Shown piece by piece: positions 1 through 10,562 of a DNA stretch of 64,000 bases (the stretch's first letter is position 1; every line of letters begins with the position of its first letter). Below the pieces are notes generated by a model. That model worked only from the letters and a program-made list of their open reading frames with translations, did no database searches and was not told the origin of the DNA. The position numbers and the translations under genes are program-made. Source of the DNA: Lithobates sylvaticus. Taxonomy: Eukaryota; Chordata; Amphibia; Anura; Ranidae. The stretch lies in assembly GCA_028564925.1 (NCBI GenBank), contig CM053031.1, positions 99,126,888-99,190,887 on the forward strand. Direction: 5' to 3'.

Positions 1-563
1 TCAAAACATTGTGACAAAAAGCGAGATCTGCAAAATACTCCCCATACCTCTCAGCAAATAGCTTGGGGTGTCTACTTTCCAAAATGGTGTCATTTGGGGG
101 TGGTTTGTGCCATCTGGGCATTCCATGGCCTCCGAAACTGTGATTGGCAGTGAGGAGTGAAATAAAAAAATTACACCCTTAGAAAGCCTGAAGGCGGTGC
201 TTGGATTTTGGGGTCCCGTACGCGGCTAGGCTCCCAAAAAGTCCCACACATGTAGTATCCCCGTACTCAGGAGAAGCAACAGAATGTATTTTGGGGTGTA
301 TTTCCACATATGCCCATGGCATGTTTGAGCAATATATCATTTAGTGACAACTTTTTGTAAAAAAAAATATTATTTTTATTTTTTTTTTCATTATTCAATC
401 TCTTGGGACCAAAAAAAAATATATTTAATGGGCTCAACATTGCTCTCAGCAAATAGCTTGGGGTGTCTACTTTCCAAAATGGGGTCATTTGGGGGGGGGT
501 TTGAACTGTCCTGGCATTTTATGCACAACATTTAGAAGCCTATGTCACACGTCACTCACTCTT
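1..563. repeat. Tandem ~395-bp repeat, non-coding frog repeat DNA
   Basis: The block beginning CTCAGCAAATAGCTTGGGGT occurs at 50 and again at 445, so a unit of about 395 bp is present once in full and once in part. The text is T-rich and non-coding. I recognise it as a high-copy amphibian repeat often found next to piggyBac-type sequence. Whether it belongs to the neighbouring element or is a separate insertion cannot be decided here, because it runs off the left edge of the window. Confidence 0.6.
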
Positions 564-1465
564 CTAACCACTTGAAGATAAAGCCCTTTCTGACACTTTT
601 TGTTTACATGAAAACATTTTTTTTTTTTGCAAGAAAATTACGTTGAACCCCCAAACACTATATATATTGTTAAAGCAAAGGCCCTACAGATTAAAATGGT
701 GGGTGTTGCATTTTTTTTTTTCCACACAGTATTTGCGCAGCGATTTTTCAAACGCATTTTTTTTGTGGAAAAAATACACTTTTTTTTATTTTAATGCACT
801 TAAACACACTATATTGCTCAAATTTTTGATGAAATAAAAAATATGATCTTAGGCCGAGTACATGGATACCAAACACGACATGCTTTAAAATTGCGCACAA
901 ACACGCAGTGGCGACAAACTACATACATTTTTAAAAGCCTTTAAAAGCCTTTACAGGTTACCACATTAGATTCACGGAGGAGGTCTACTGCTAAAATGAC
1001 TGCCCTCCATCTGACCTTCGCGGTGATACCTCACATGCATGGTGCAATTGCTGTTTACATATGACGCCAGACCAACGCTTGTGTTCGCCTTTGCGCAAGA
1101 GAAGGGGGGGCAGGGGTGCTTTTTTTTTTTTTTTTTAGTTTTTCTTTTTATTTAGCTTTTTTATTTTATTTTTAAACTGTTCCTTCCATTTTTTTTTCTT
1201 AGTTGTCATTTTTATTGTTATCGCAGGGAATGTAAATATCCCCTATGATAGCAATAGGCAGTGACAGGTACTCTTTTTTTGAAAAAATTGGGGTCTATTA
1301 GACCCTAGATCTTTCCTCTGCCCTCAAAGCATCTGACCACACCAAGATTGGTGTGATAAAATGCTTTCCCAATTTCCCAATGGTGGCGCGGTGGGTATGC
1401 CCACCATTAGAATACCTCCCTTCATCCACCCACTTCTAATGATGGGCATACATGCACCATTTATA

Positions 1466-2163
1466 TATGCCGAAGCATGGGGGCATCCTCCCGCAAAAAA
1501 GTTACACATACCACGTACACATGGTCGGACTTTTTTCGACCGTATGTACGTGGCATTAGGAGCAAAATCGCTCCTCCGCCCTCTGCTGCCCCCATGCTTC
1601 GGCATATATGCTCTTTTTTTTTAACTGTGGTGGTGAAATCGCCTCCTACAGCGTTGGAGTCGCGGCTTTATGTATCGTGGGAGCAAACGCTGTTGCTGTC
1701 AAGATAAATAAATCCACGCTGCAACTGAATGGCGTACCTGCTAAGCAAATAATGGTTAACATTAAAACAAAGTAACATTAGAGTATAACAGTAAGACCTT
1801 ACCATACCATACCTGCAAAGCAAATACCAAAAAAAAAAAAACATAGTAAAAAATAAAACATTTTGTTAACGCAACCGGTGCCTAAAATATATATATGCCG
1901 AAGCATGGGGGCATCCTCCCGCAAAAAAGTTATGCCACGTACACATGGTCGGACTTTTTTCGACCGTATGTACGTGGCATTAGGAGCAAAATCGCTCCTC
2001 CGCCCACTGCTGCCCCCATGCTTCGGCATATATGCTCTTTTTTTTAACTGTGGTGGTGAAATCACCTCCTACAGTGTTGGAGTCGCGGCTTTATGTATCG
2101 TGGGAGCAAACGCTGTTGCTGTCAAGATAAATAAATCCGCGCTGCAACTGAATGGCGCACCTG
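1466..2163. repeat. 428-bp tandem duplication with an embedded hairpin element
   Basis: Sequence 1466-1740 recurs at 1893-2163, offset 428 bp, with only a few differences, including a short insertion in the first copy. Each copy opens with ATGCCGAAGCATGGGGGCA and about 140 bp later carries its reverse complement. Inside is a second hairpin, GCCACGTACACATGGTCG paired with CGACCGTATGTACGTGGC. This looks like a palindromic MITE inserted in the 3' non-coding part of the piggyBac element and then tandemly duplicated with its flank. Confidence 0.75.
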
Positions 2164-2261
2164 AAAACAAAAAAATGGTTAACAATAAAACATACCTGAA
2201 AAGCAAGCATGATAAAACATAATAAAACATTGCAGAATAGAATAGAGTAAAAAAGAGCAAC

Positions 2262-2262
2262 A

Positions 2263-2300
<38 letters not shown>

Positions 2301-2301
2301 T
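2262..2301. repeat. (TA)n(GA)n microsatellite
   Basis: An alternating TA run passes directly into a GA run of about 20 bp. Confidence 0.9.
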
Positions 2302-2577
2302 AACAATAAAACGACAACTATTTTTGGTTTTTTATTTTATATTTTTTTGGGGGGTTTTTTTTTTTTTTTGTACTTTTTTTTTTATTTTTATTTTTTTACA
2401 CTTTTTTTTTAAACTATAACTATAATTTTAACTGTAACGGTTGGGTCTCAAAATGCGATGGCATTCTTGAGACCCTGTAACTATAATTTTAACTGCAACG
2501 GTCGGGTCTCAAAATGCGATGGCATTCTTGAGACCCTGTGAAAGTGTATCCTAGCCTGTGAAATGCTGTACCCTACG

Positions 2578-4587
2578 CTAAAACCTCACTAGTGAGTGGT
2601 AGCGTTCAAAGCATTCACCAATGCAGAGACCAGGATTGTCAGGACAGCGTGGACAATAATAACGGGTGTCATGCCTACATCCGCGCTTGCTACAGACACG
2701 ACATCTTTTTTGGGGGGCTCGTTGGGTAGGGGTACTCTGGAGGGCATAAGGAAAATGCCTCTCATGCAGCCGGCTTACTGCATTTGGTAGGGGATGTTGA
2801 GGTGTGGAATCGCCTGGATACAGGAGTTCCATGACAACCGCTCCCTGGAATTCAAGGAAGGGTAACGTCCCGCCTGAAGCTCCGTATAGCACATGAGCAT
2901 TCAGCAAAGCCAATTGGAACAAATAAATAGACACTTTTTTGTACCAGCGTCTAGCCTTACGGGCAACTAGGTACGGCGCCAACAACTGGTCGTTGAGGTC
3001 CACCCCTCCCATATTAAGGTTGTATTCGTGGACACAGAGGGGTTTCGTCACAACACCAGCCGCCGTACGAATTTGGACTGTCGTGTCTGCATGAAGGGAG
3101 GTAAGAACGAAAACATTCTTATTATCCCTCCACTTCATAGCGAGCAAGTTATTACACTTCAAGCAGGCTCTCTCCCCCAGCCTAAGACGGGAATCTGCAA
3201 GCCGCTGGGGAAAGCCCCGGCGATTAGGTCGCACGGTGCCACATGCTCCAATCTGCTGATCAAACAAGTGACTAAACAGTGGCACGCTCGTGTAATAATT
3301 GTCCACGTACAAGTGGTACCCCTTTCCGAATAAGGGTGACACCAAGTTCCACACTATCTTGCCAGCGCTCCCTATGTAATCTGGACAGTTCTCCGGCTCT
3401 ACGTAACTATCTTTTCCCTCATAAACCGAAAAGTTCCACGTATAGCCTGTTGCCCTGTCACAGAGCTTGTAGAGCTTGACCCCGTATCTGGCACGCTTGC
3501 TGGGAAGGAACTGTTTGAAAGACAAGCGGCCAGAAAACTTAATCAGGGACTCGTCAACGCAGACAACTTGATTGGGCGTAAACAAGGCTGCAAAACATTG
3601 GTTGAAGTGGTTTATGAGGGGCCGAATTTTGTAGAGCCGATCAAATTCAGGGTCTCCACGAGGACGACAAAGTTCATTGTCACTGAAGTGCATGAACCGC
3701 AAAATCATCTCGTATCGTGCCCTGGACATGGAGCAAGAGAACACGGGCATTTGGTGGTGCGGTGAGGTGGACCAATAAGACCTCAGAGTCGGGAATTTAT
3801 GTATGCCCATGTTGAGGGAAAGGCCCAGAAAGGTCTTAAATTCGGAAACCGTAATTGGTTTCCAATCTCTGGCAAGGGAAGGCAACTGGGGATTAGCGGC
3901 GATGTATTGACCAGCGTATATATTACTTTGGTCCACAATAGATCTATAGAGATCTTCCGTGAAAAACAGCGAATAAAAATCGGATGGCTTAAAATCAGCT
4001 GTTTCCACCTGAATACCGGGTTGGCCAGTGAACGGGGGAAGTACGGGTCCTGCAGAAGTGGTGGGCACCCAATCAGGATTGGCAAATTCTGCAGGAAGGA
4101 CACTATGTGATCGACGGACCTGCCTTTGTCTTCTTCTTGGTGGCAGCGGGACACTACTTGTGCTTGCCACCTCGCCAGCTTGAACTGCACTTATGGGACT
4201 CGCCACGTCACCAAGTGTTACTGCAGTGCTGGTTTGACTACGTCCAGGGTGTACTAGGCCGCTGGTGCTTGCCAGTTCACCAGAAGGAATAGCGGCGCTA
4301 GTACTTCTCTGCTCCATACGAGAGACCTGCGGTTCCTGCACCTCAACAACAGCAGAAGATCGGGATCGGGTACGCCTGACCTTAGCAGGGACCTCACCTT
4401 CGTCGCCAGAGCTATCTGTCATGGAGCCGCTGTCGTCTACTGGATCGTATTCTGAGCCTGATTCTGACAGATGAGTGACCTCCTCTTCACTATCTGACAT
4501 ACTCAGAAACAAGTAGGCCTGTTCACTAGTGTACTTGCGATTTGCCATTTTGGGCTCTAAATTTAGTAGTACACTAGTGAGATTCAC
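2578..4587 (-). CDS. piggyBac transposase (DDE, PGBD-like), intact
   Basis: A single uninterrupted frame of 669 codons, against 594 residues for the insect piggyBac enzyme. It would excise and reinsert DNA at TTAA. Residues 30-70 are acidic (SDSEEE...). The DDE_Tnp_1_7 domain runs from about 200 to 560. The three catalytic aspartates are visible as D345 in VVCVDESL, D429 in LYVDNYYTS and D530 in MGGVDLNDQ. The C terminus (629-664) has the Cys/His cross-brace finger CRVC..GC.H...C..C...C...C....H. I would favour the internal start MANRKYTSEQ at residue 14 (4548), because that is where family-like sequence begins; the first ATG adds 13 unremarkable residues. The frame sits inside its own transposon, so it is a mobile-element gene and not a domesticated host gene. 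The absence of stops suggests a young or recently active copy. No intron is evident. Confidence 0.93.
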   Translation of the reverse strand: MNLTSVLLNLEPKMANRKYTSEQAYLFLSMSDSEEEVTHLSESGSEYDPVDDSGSMTDSSGDEGEVPAKVRRTRSRSSAVVEVQEPQVSRMEQRSTSAAIPSGELASTSGLVHPGRSQTSTAVTLGDVASPISAVQAGEVASTSSVPLPPRRRQRQVRRSHSVLPAEFANPDWVPTTSAGPVLPPFTGQPGIQVETADFKPSDFYSLFFTEDLYRSIVDQSNIYAGQYIAANPQLPSLARDWKPITVSEFKTFLGLSLNMGIHKFPTLRSYWSTSPHHQMPVFSCSMSRARYEMILRFMHFSDNELCRPRGDPEFDRLYKIRPLINHFNQCFAALFTPNQVVCVDESLIKFSGRLSFKQFLPSKRARYGVKLYKLCDRATGYTWNFSVYEGKDSYVEPENCPDYIGSAGKIVWNLVSPLFGKGYHLYVDNYYTSVPLFSHLFDQQIGACGTVRPNRRGFPQRLADSRLRLGERACLKCNNLLAMKWRDNKNVFVLTSLHADTTVQIRTAAGVVTKPLCVHEYNLNMGGVDLNDQLLAPYLVARKARRWYKKVSIYLFQLALLNAHVLYGASGGTLPFLEFQGAVVMELLYPGDSTPQHPLPNAVSRLHERHFPYALQSTPTQRAPQKRCRVCSKRGCRHDTRYYCPRCPDNPGLCIGECFERYHSLVRF

Positions 4588-5760
4588 AGGAAAAAAAGCT
4601 CCTAGGCTGCTGGCGACTGAATCAAAACGCTACCAAAAAAACAGTTAGCGATCGCAGGGATCAGGCCTGACTCTGCGAACGCTGCAGTTATGTGTGCTTA
4701 GTGTTTTGTAAGTGACAGTGATCGATCGATACTGCACTTGGGTGGGCTGGGCTGGGCTGGGCGGAGGGGGAAAACGCAGGTGCTAGCAGGTATCTGGGCT
4801 GATCCCGCTAACAATGCGTTTTTTGGAACCCTAAACTGCTGGGACGCTAGTATAGATCTGATCAGATCAGATATTGATCTGTTCAGATACTATACCACTA
4901 AGGGAGGTGTATGCTTTGCGCGTGGGTGTTTGCGGTACTGGCACTAACCTGGGGCGACGCAGACCTTTTTTGACCCTAAAACCTAATTGATATCACCCGC
5001 CGGGCGATCAGGGGGTTAAACCGATAGTTGGGTAATAAATGGCGGGTGCCCTGACAGTATAAAAAAACAAGCTAACTAACCAGCGTCACCCGTAACAGTT
5101 ATACGGTGATCACTGGTGAAAGGGTTAACTAGGGGCAATCAGGGGGTTAAAACCTTTATTAGGTAATATATGGGGGTACCTGACGATATATAAAAACCTG
5201 ACGGGGAACCTAAATAACTAAATAACTAACTGGCTAACCAGCGTCACCAGTGACACTTATACTGTGATCACTGGTGAAAGAGTTAACTCTAGGGGCAATC
5301 AAGGGGTTAAAACCTTTATTTAGGTTGTAATATGGGGTACCTGACCTATAAACCTATTTATAATCCTATATAAACCTGGCGGTTACCTAAAAAAAAAAAA
5401 ACTGGCTACCTAGCGACACCAGTGACACTAATACAGCGATCAGAAAAACGATCGCTTAGTGACACTGGCAAAAGGGGGTGAAAGGGTTACCTAGGGGGCA
5501 ATCAAGGGGTTAAACCTTTATTGGGGGGGGGGGTAGGGGGCTACCTTAGACCTAAAGGGGCCTAAAACTAACTGCCCTGACAGTTATTGCAGTCACACTG
5601 ACACTAAATGCAGTGATCAGTAAAATAAATGATCACTGCAATCAGTGACACTGTGACTGGGGGGGCAGGGGGTGATCTGGGGGGTGATCAGGGGGTGACA
5701 GGGGGGTGGATTGTGTGCCTATGTGTGACTGGTGTCAGTGTAGTGTTGGTGCACTAACCT
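4588..5760 (-). repeat. piggyBac 5' non-coding region with degenerate tandem units
   Basis: Upstream of the transposase start, a motif of the form GTGATCACTGGTGAAAGGGTTAACTAGGGGCAATC(A)GGGGTTAA recurs near 5105, 5267 and 5476 in diverged units of about 160-210 bp. A G-rich run (5640-5710) and a GGGCT run near 4745 are also present. The block presumably holds the transposase promoter, but I see no well-placed TATA box. Confidence 0.55.
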
Positions 5761-6081
5761 GATGTCTTCTCCGCTCGGTGTCCCGGTCAGAAAGATCGGC
5801 ACGAGGAGCGTGACATCACTTCCCCTTGCCTGTGTTTACAATTACACAGGAAGGGGAAGCATCTCATTGGCCAGAGCGATCGTGAGGGGGTGGCCAGAAA
5901 CCACTGGCCGTCCCCTCGTCCCGCATCGCTTCTGGAGCCATCCCGACCGTCCCCGCCGGCGGAGGGGGTTCCGATCGGACACCCCAACCGCCGGAAGAAT
6001 GTCACGTACAGGTACGTGATTCTGCCTGTACGTGCCATTCTGCTGACGTGAATATACATGGGGCGGTCGGGAACTGGTTAA

Positions 6082-6345
6082 ACATCATTAAAATCATGGC
6101 TCCTGTAAAAACTATCTTTTAAAAAAAAAAGTTTGCATTGATACATGTCCCCCAGGTCAGTACCCAGACCCCCATACCATATTTTATGACCAATTACTTG
6201 CATATAAGCCTTCAAAATGGGGTCATTTGATTTTTCAAGTTTGGGTCCCCTAGATGTTAATTGGCTTCGCCGTTCAGGTCAGAACTTTTTCTCTGTTCAG
6301 GAGTTCTGGTGCTAATCAAACAAGGGGGTGTTCGGCCAATCTCTA
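6082..6345 (-). mobile_element. hAT element left-end fragment
   Basis: In reverse complement, the stretch from 6345 starts with a decayed TAGAGATTGGCCGAACACC tip and continues with the TGGGTCTGGGTACTGACC...CATGTATCAATGCAAA block. That block is seen in the same order in the complete hAT at 8022 and in the copies at 51.5 kb and 61.3 kb. It abuts the TTAA at the right end of the piggyBac element. In the 51.5-kb copy the homologous position also reads CACTTTAAGCATTATTAAAA, so the piggyBac may have landed in this hAT's own TTAA. Confidence 0.7.
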
Positions 6346-7950
6346 GTTCTGTTGTAAATTTGAGGATAAACTGTTCCACAGTACCTGCAGCTACAGAGTT
6401 CAGTGAGAGTTTGTTTTACCTCATTTACTGCTTGTTATTAATATATAAATTCTTAAATGTGCACTCTAGTAAAGCGATAAGCTGTTAATCCTACAAATGA
6501 ATGAAATAAGAATGTTCTTCATTTAAAGATGTTTTTTAAAGAAGGATTTGTGTAATTAGCTTGTGTATACCATAACCAAACCTATTGTAAATGCATATCT
6601 GTATCATTTTAGGTATCCACTGTTTAAATTCCAGTAGTCTGCAATGCTGCTGTGTTTTGGCCTTTTATGAGACAGCATTTTTTAAGGACAGCATGTCTAA
6701 TTAATACCCACAACTGTGGTCTGTTGTACTCAGGAGCAGTAAAAATAAGTGACCATACATAGACTAAGTAAGAGACTCACTAACACCTCTTCATCTTTCA
6801 TTGATTTTAACTGTGCTTGGCATCAAAAACAAGCCTCAAAAGGGTGAGCATTGTTTCATATGGGTTCAAGAATTTTGTATCATCAGCTTTCAGTGCCTTG
6901 GCAGAGTGGTGGATCAATGCAGGTAAATATGGAATATACTATTTTCATCTATCGATCTGCTTCTCAGAGTAGGTACTGAAAGCTTTTATGGAATGTATTG
7001 TCCTTCAATAGAACACACCTGAAATCAAAAGAACATGGATACATGTAAGGGCCCTTTTTGTAATAACCCATTATGCTGTTTAAAAAAAAAATGCAAATGA
7101 CTTGTATTTTGATAACCCCCTTTACATTGTAAGCACATGCCGACAGAACACCTTCTACTAGTTATAAAGACTATTGTTTCCCCTTACTTAAGAAGTTCAA
7201 AGGATGCTAAGACAGAGATAAGAGCAAGGAAAAGGGGAAAGCAGTACAGATATATAGAGAAACATAAAAACATTTATAATAGAGGTAAACAAGAGCACTG
7301 CAAGAAAATGGGACCAGAGAATAAAGAGAAAAGAAGATATAAGAAAGACAAAATGTGAGGTGAAAGCAGTACACACTTGAAAATAAAGGCACGGATAAAA
7401 GCTGAGGAATAAAGGAAAAAAAAAACTTTCATTTTGAAAAACTAAGAAAGAGAAGCAGATGAAGGTTTAGGGTAAGGGTACAGGAATATTCAGTGCAGGT
7501 CCTAAGTTTAGCCATGAGGTGTCATCATATTTAGCCCTAAGAGGATGCTAGAGACCCCCTGTAGTGGGCAGTGTAATCTCATAGATATTCGCTAGAGGCC
7601 CACAGAGTAGCAGCGGGGTGTAATATTGGGAATTACAAGTCCTTTCTATGCCATTGAGGAGCATCTTGGGATTTTAATAAATAGTCTAGTGGAAATTTGC
7701 CCAGGATTTATTGTGGAAAGTTTCTGAGGGACCAGGGCAAAGCAAGGAATTAGGCTATAGCCTATGAGGCTATATTTCTTGGAGCTTCCCCTTAGATGGA
7801 AAGCAAAGGATAAAGGGGGCAGAACTTTGAATCTACTCACATTTCCAAGCATTAGGTGCAAAACCCTTTAAAAGTTACAGGCACCGTGGCTTGGCTCTCC
7901 TCTTGTTATGGTTCACTCTATTGTTTGTAACATTAAAAAGTTCAGCCATC
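6346..7950. other. Unassigned AT-rich sequence, no gene recognised
   Basis: There are only short chance frames. The stretch 6385-6470 is a diverged match to 24830-24925 (shared words GCAGCTACAGAG, TTTACTGCTT, CTAAATGTGCAC), so it is a dispersed repeat. The stretch 7190-7430 is strongly purine-rich on the plus strand. Nothing else can be named. Confidence 0.5.
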
Positions 7951-7964
7951 ATTGGGATGACTGA
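7951..7964. repeat. 14-bp target-site duplication, left copy
   Basis: ATTGGGATGACTGA at 7951-7964 is repeated exactly at 23256-23269, bounding the foldback element described next. Confidence 0.75.
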
Positions 7965-8884
7965 AGAAGACAAGGGGTAATTGGGTCAAATAACGCAGGT
8001 GCTGAGTCTGCGTGTGGTGAGTAGGGATGAGCCGAACACCCCCGGGTTCGGTTCGAACCAGAACCTTCGAACGGACCGAAAGTTCGCGCGAATTTTCGAA
8101 CCCTATACGTTATAATGGACGCGAACGTTCGAAATCAAAAGTGCTAATTACAACGGCCAATATGCATGTTAATGTCATAAAACAGGTTTGGGGACCCGGG
8201 TCCTGCCCCAGGGGACATATATCAATGCAAAAAGAACTTTTAAAAAACTAACGTTTTTTCGGGAGCAGTCATTTTAATGATGCATAAAGTGAAAAAAAAA
8301 AAGTGAAATTTTCCTTTAAATATGGTACCTGGGGGGTGTCTAAAGTATGCCTGTGAAGTGGCATGTGTTTCCCGTGTTTAGAACTGTCCTTGCACAAAAT
8401 GACATTTGTAAAGGAAAAAAAGAAGCCATTTAAAAACACTTGCGGCTTTAGGTTTGTTCTTAAGTAGAATCTGAACAGGTACATTATGAAGTGTAGCTCC
8501 ATCCCAAAAAAATATATTTTTAAGCTTTTTGGAGAACATAGGGAGGGGTTATCACCCCTGTAACATTTGCTGTCTTTGCACATCTGTTCAGAACATGTCA
8601 CCTCACTTTCCGTCCCAATGACAAATGTTTTTGGAAAAGTGGGGTTTTAATTGAAACAAGGATTGGTGATAAAGTATCAGTAGAGAGGAGATACCTTTTT
8701 CCCAAATTAAATCTAACAGGATAGAATTTCCCTTCCTAGGGGTAGATTTCCTCTCACTTCCTGTTTTCTCTTTCCATTTGCAAGTAGGAGTCGTTTGTAA
8801 GTTGGATGTTTGAAAGTAGGGGCCTGGCGTATATACTCTGCAGAAATTTGCCCTATTAGATGTTGGTGTAGCCACAAGACTGGT

Positions 8885-10460
8885 GGGCACAGGAATGGGC
8901 CCTGCTGTGAGTTAATAGATCAAGATTTGTAATTGCATGCACCTGTTGAACAGGGCAGAAAAATTGGGGGTGGTGGTGGTGGTGGTGGACGGTTTTGCCA
9001 CAAGACTGTAAGCTCTCACAGTTACTCTTGGTGGGCGCAGGAATGGGCCCTGCTGTGAGTTATTAGATCAAGATTTGTAATTGCAAGCACCTGATGAACA
9101 GGGCAGAAAAATTGGGCCTTTGGCGGTGGTGGTGGACGGTGTTGCCACAAGACTGTAGGCCCTCACAGTTACTCTTGGTGGGCGCAGGAATGGGCCCTGC
9201 TGTGAGTTATTAGATCAAGATTTGTAATTGCAAGCACCTGATGAACAGGGCAGAAAAATTGGGCCTTTGGCGGTGGTGGTGGACGGTGTTGCCACAAGAC
9301 TGCAGGCCCTCATAGTTACTCTTGGTGGGCGCAGGAATGGGCCCTGCTGTGAACTATTAGATCAAGATTTGTAATTACCCGCCCCTGTTAAACAGGGCTG
9401 AAAAATTGTGCCTTAGGCACTGGTGCTGGTGCCACAACACTGCAACCCCTCACAGAGACTGTACTTGGAGCACAGCAGTCACACGTGTTGCGAAGCATTT
9501 TTTTAAAAAATTGTAAGTACACGCCCCTGTTAAACAGGGGCTGAAAAATTGTGCCTTAGGCACTGGTGCTGGTGCCACAACACTGCAACCCGGCCCTCAC
9601 AGATACTGTACTTGGAGCACAGCAGTCACACGTGTTGCGAAGCATTTTTTTAAAAAATTGTAAGTACACGCCCCTGTTAAACAGGGGCTGAAAAATTGTG
9701 CCTTAGGCACTGGTGCTGGTGCCACAACACTGCAACCCGGCCCTCACAGATACTGTACTTGGAGCACAGCAGTCACACGTGTTGCGAAGCATTTTTTTAA
9801 AAAATTGTAAGTACACGCCCCTGTTAAACAGGGGCTGAAAAATTGTGCCTTAGGCACTGGTGCTGGTGCCACAACACTGCAACCCGGCCCTCACAGATAC
9901 TGTACTTGGAGCACAGCAGTCACACGTGTTGCGAAGCATTTTTTTTAAAAAAATTGTAAGTACACGCCCCTGTTAAACAGGGGCTGAAAAATTGTGCCTT
10001 AGGCACTGGTGCTGGTGCCACAACACTGCAACCCGGCCCTCACAGATACTGTACTTGGAGCACAGCAGTCACACGTGTTGCGAAGCATTTTTTTTAAAAA
10101 ATTGTAAGTACACGCCCCTGTTAAACAGGGGCTGAAAAATTGTGCCTTAGGCACTGGTGCTGGTGCCACAACACTGCAACCCGGCCCTCACAGATACTGT
10201 ACTTGGAGCACAGCAGTCACACGTGTTGCGAAGCATTTTTTTAAAAAATTGTAAGTACCCGCCCCTGTTAAACAGGGGCTGAAAAATTGTGCCTTAGGCA
10301 CTGGTGCTGGTGCCACAACACTGCAACACGGCCCTCACAGAGACTGTACTTGGAGCACAGCAGTCACACGTGTTGCGAAGCATTTTTTTTTTAAAAAATT
10401 GTAAGTACACGCCCCTGTTAAACAGGGGCTGAAAAATTGTGCCTTAGGCACTGGTGTGGT
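8885..10460. repeat. 147-bp tandem array in the hAT 3' region
   Basis: The phrase GGGCGCAGGAATGGGCCC recurs at 9033, 9180 and 9327. AAAAATTGTGCCTTAGG recurs at 9401, 9544, 9691, 9838, about 9986, 10134, 10281 and 10429. Both give a period of 147-148 bp, or about ten units. The left units (8885-9400) are diverged from the right ones, and units from 9480 on are nearly identical to one another, which fits recent homogenisation by unequal exchange or slippage. A (GGT)n run varies within the left units. Confidence 0.9.
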
Positions 10461-10562
10461 GGCATGGATCATTGAGGAGGAGGAAGAGGATAGTCAGTGA
10501 ACATAAGAGGACAGTCACTCAGCATCAGCATAGGCAGTCTTGAAGGGATGTGACATTAAAAA

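Larger units (their letters stand above)
564..6081 (-). mobile_element. piggyBac-family DNA transposon, about 5.5 kb, apparently near-complete
   Basis: The right end is clear: read on the minus strand it begins TTAACCAGTTCCCGACCG at 6081, with the TTAA target at 6078-6081. The left tip at 564 reads TCTAACCACTTGAAG, a mutated TTAACC tip, so the left boundary is less certain. Between them lie one intact piggyBac transposase frame (2578-4587, minus strand), about 1.5 kb of 5' non-coding DNA (4588-6077) with degenerate internal repeats, and about 2 kb of T-rich 3' non-coding DNA (564-2577). TTAA targets and TTAACC tips are the family hallmark. The 3' part has been enlarged by a 428-bp tandem duplication carrying a palindromic element. 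The two terminal regions differ beyond about 12 bp, which is usual for piggyBac but leaves a small chance that the left end is from a relative. Confidence 0.75.
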
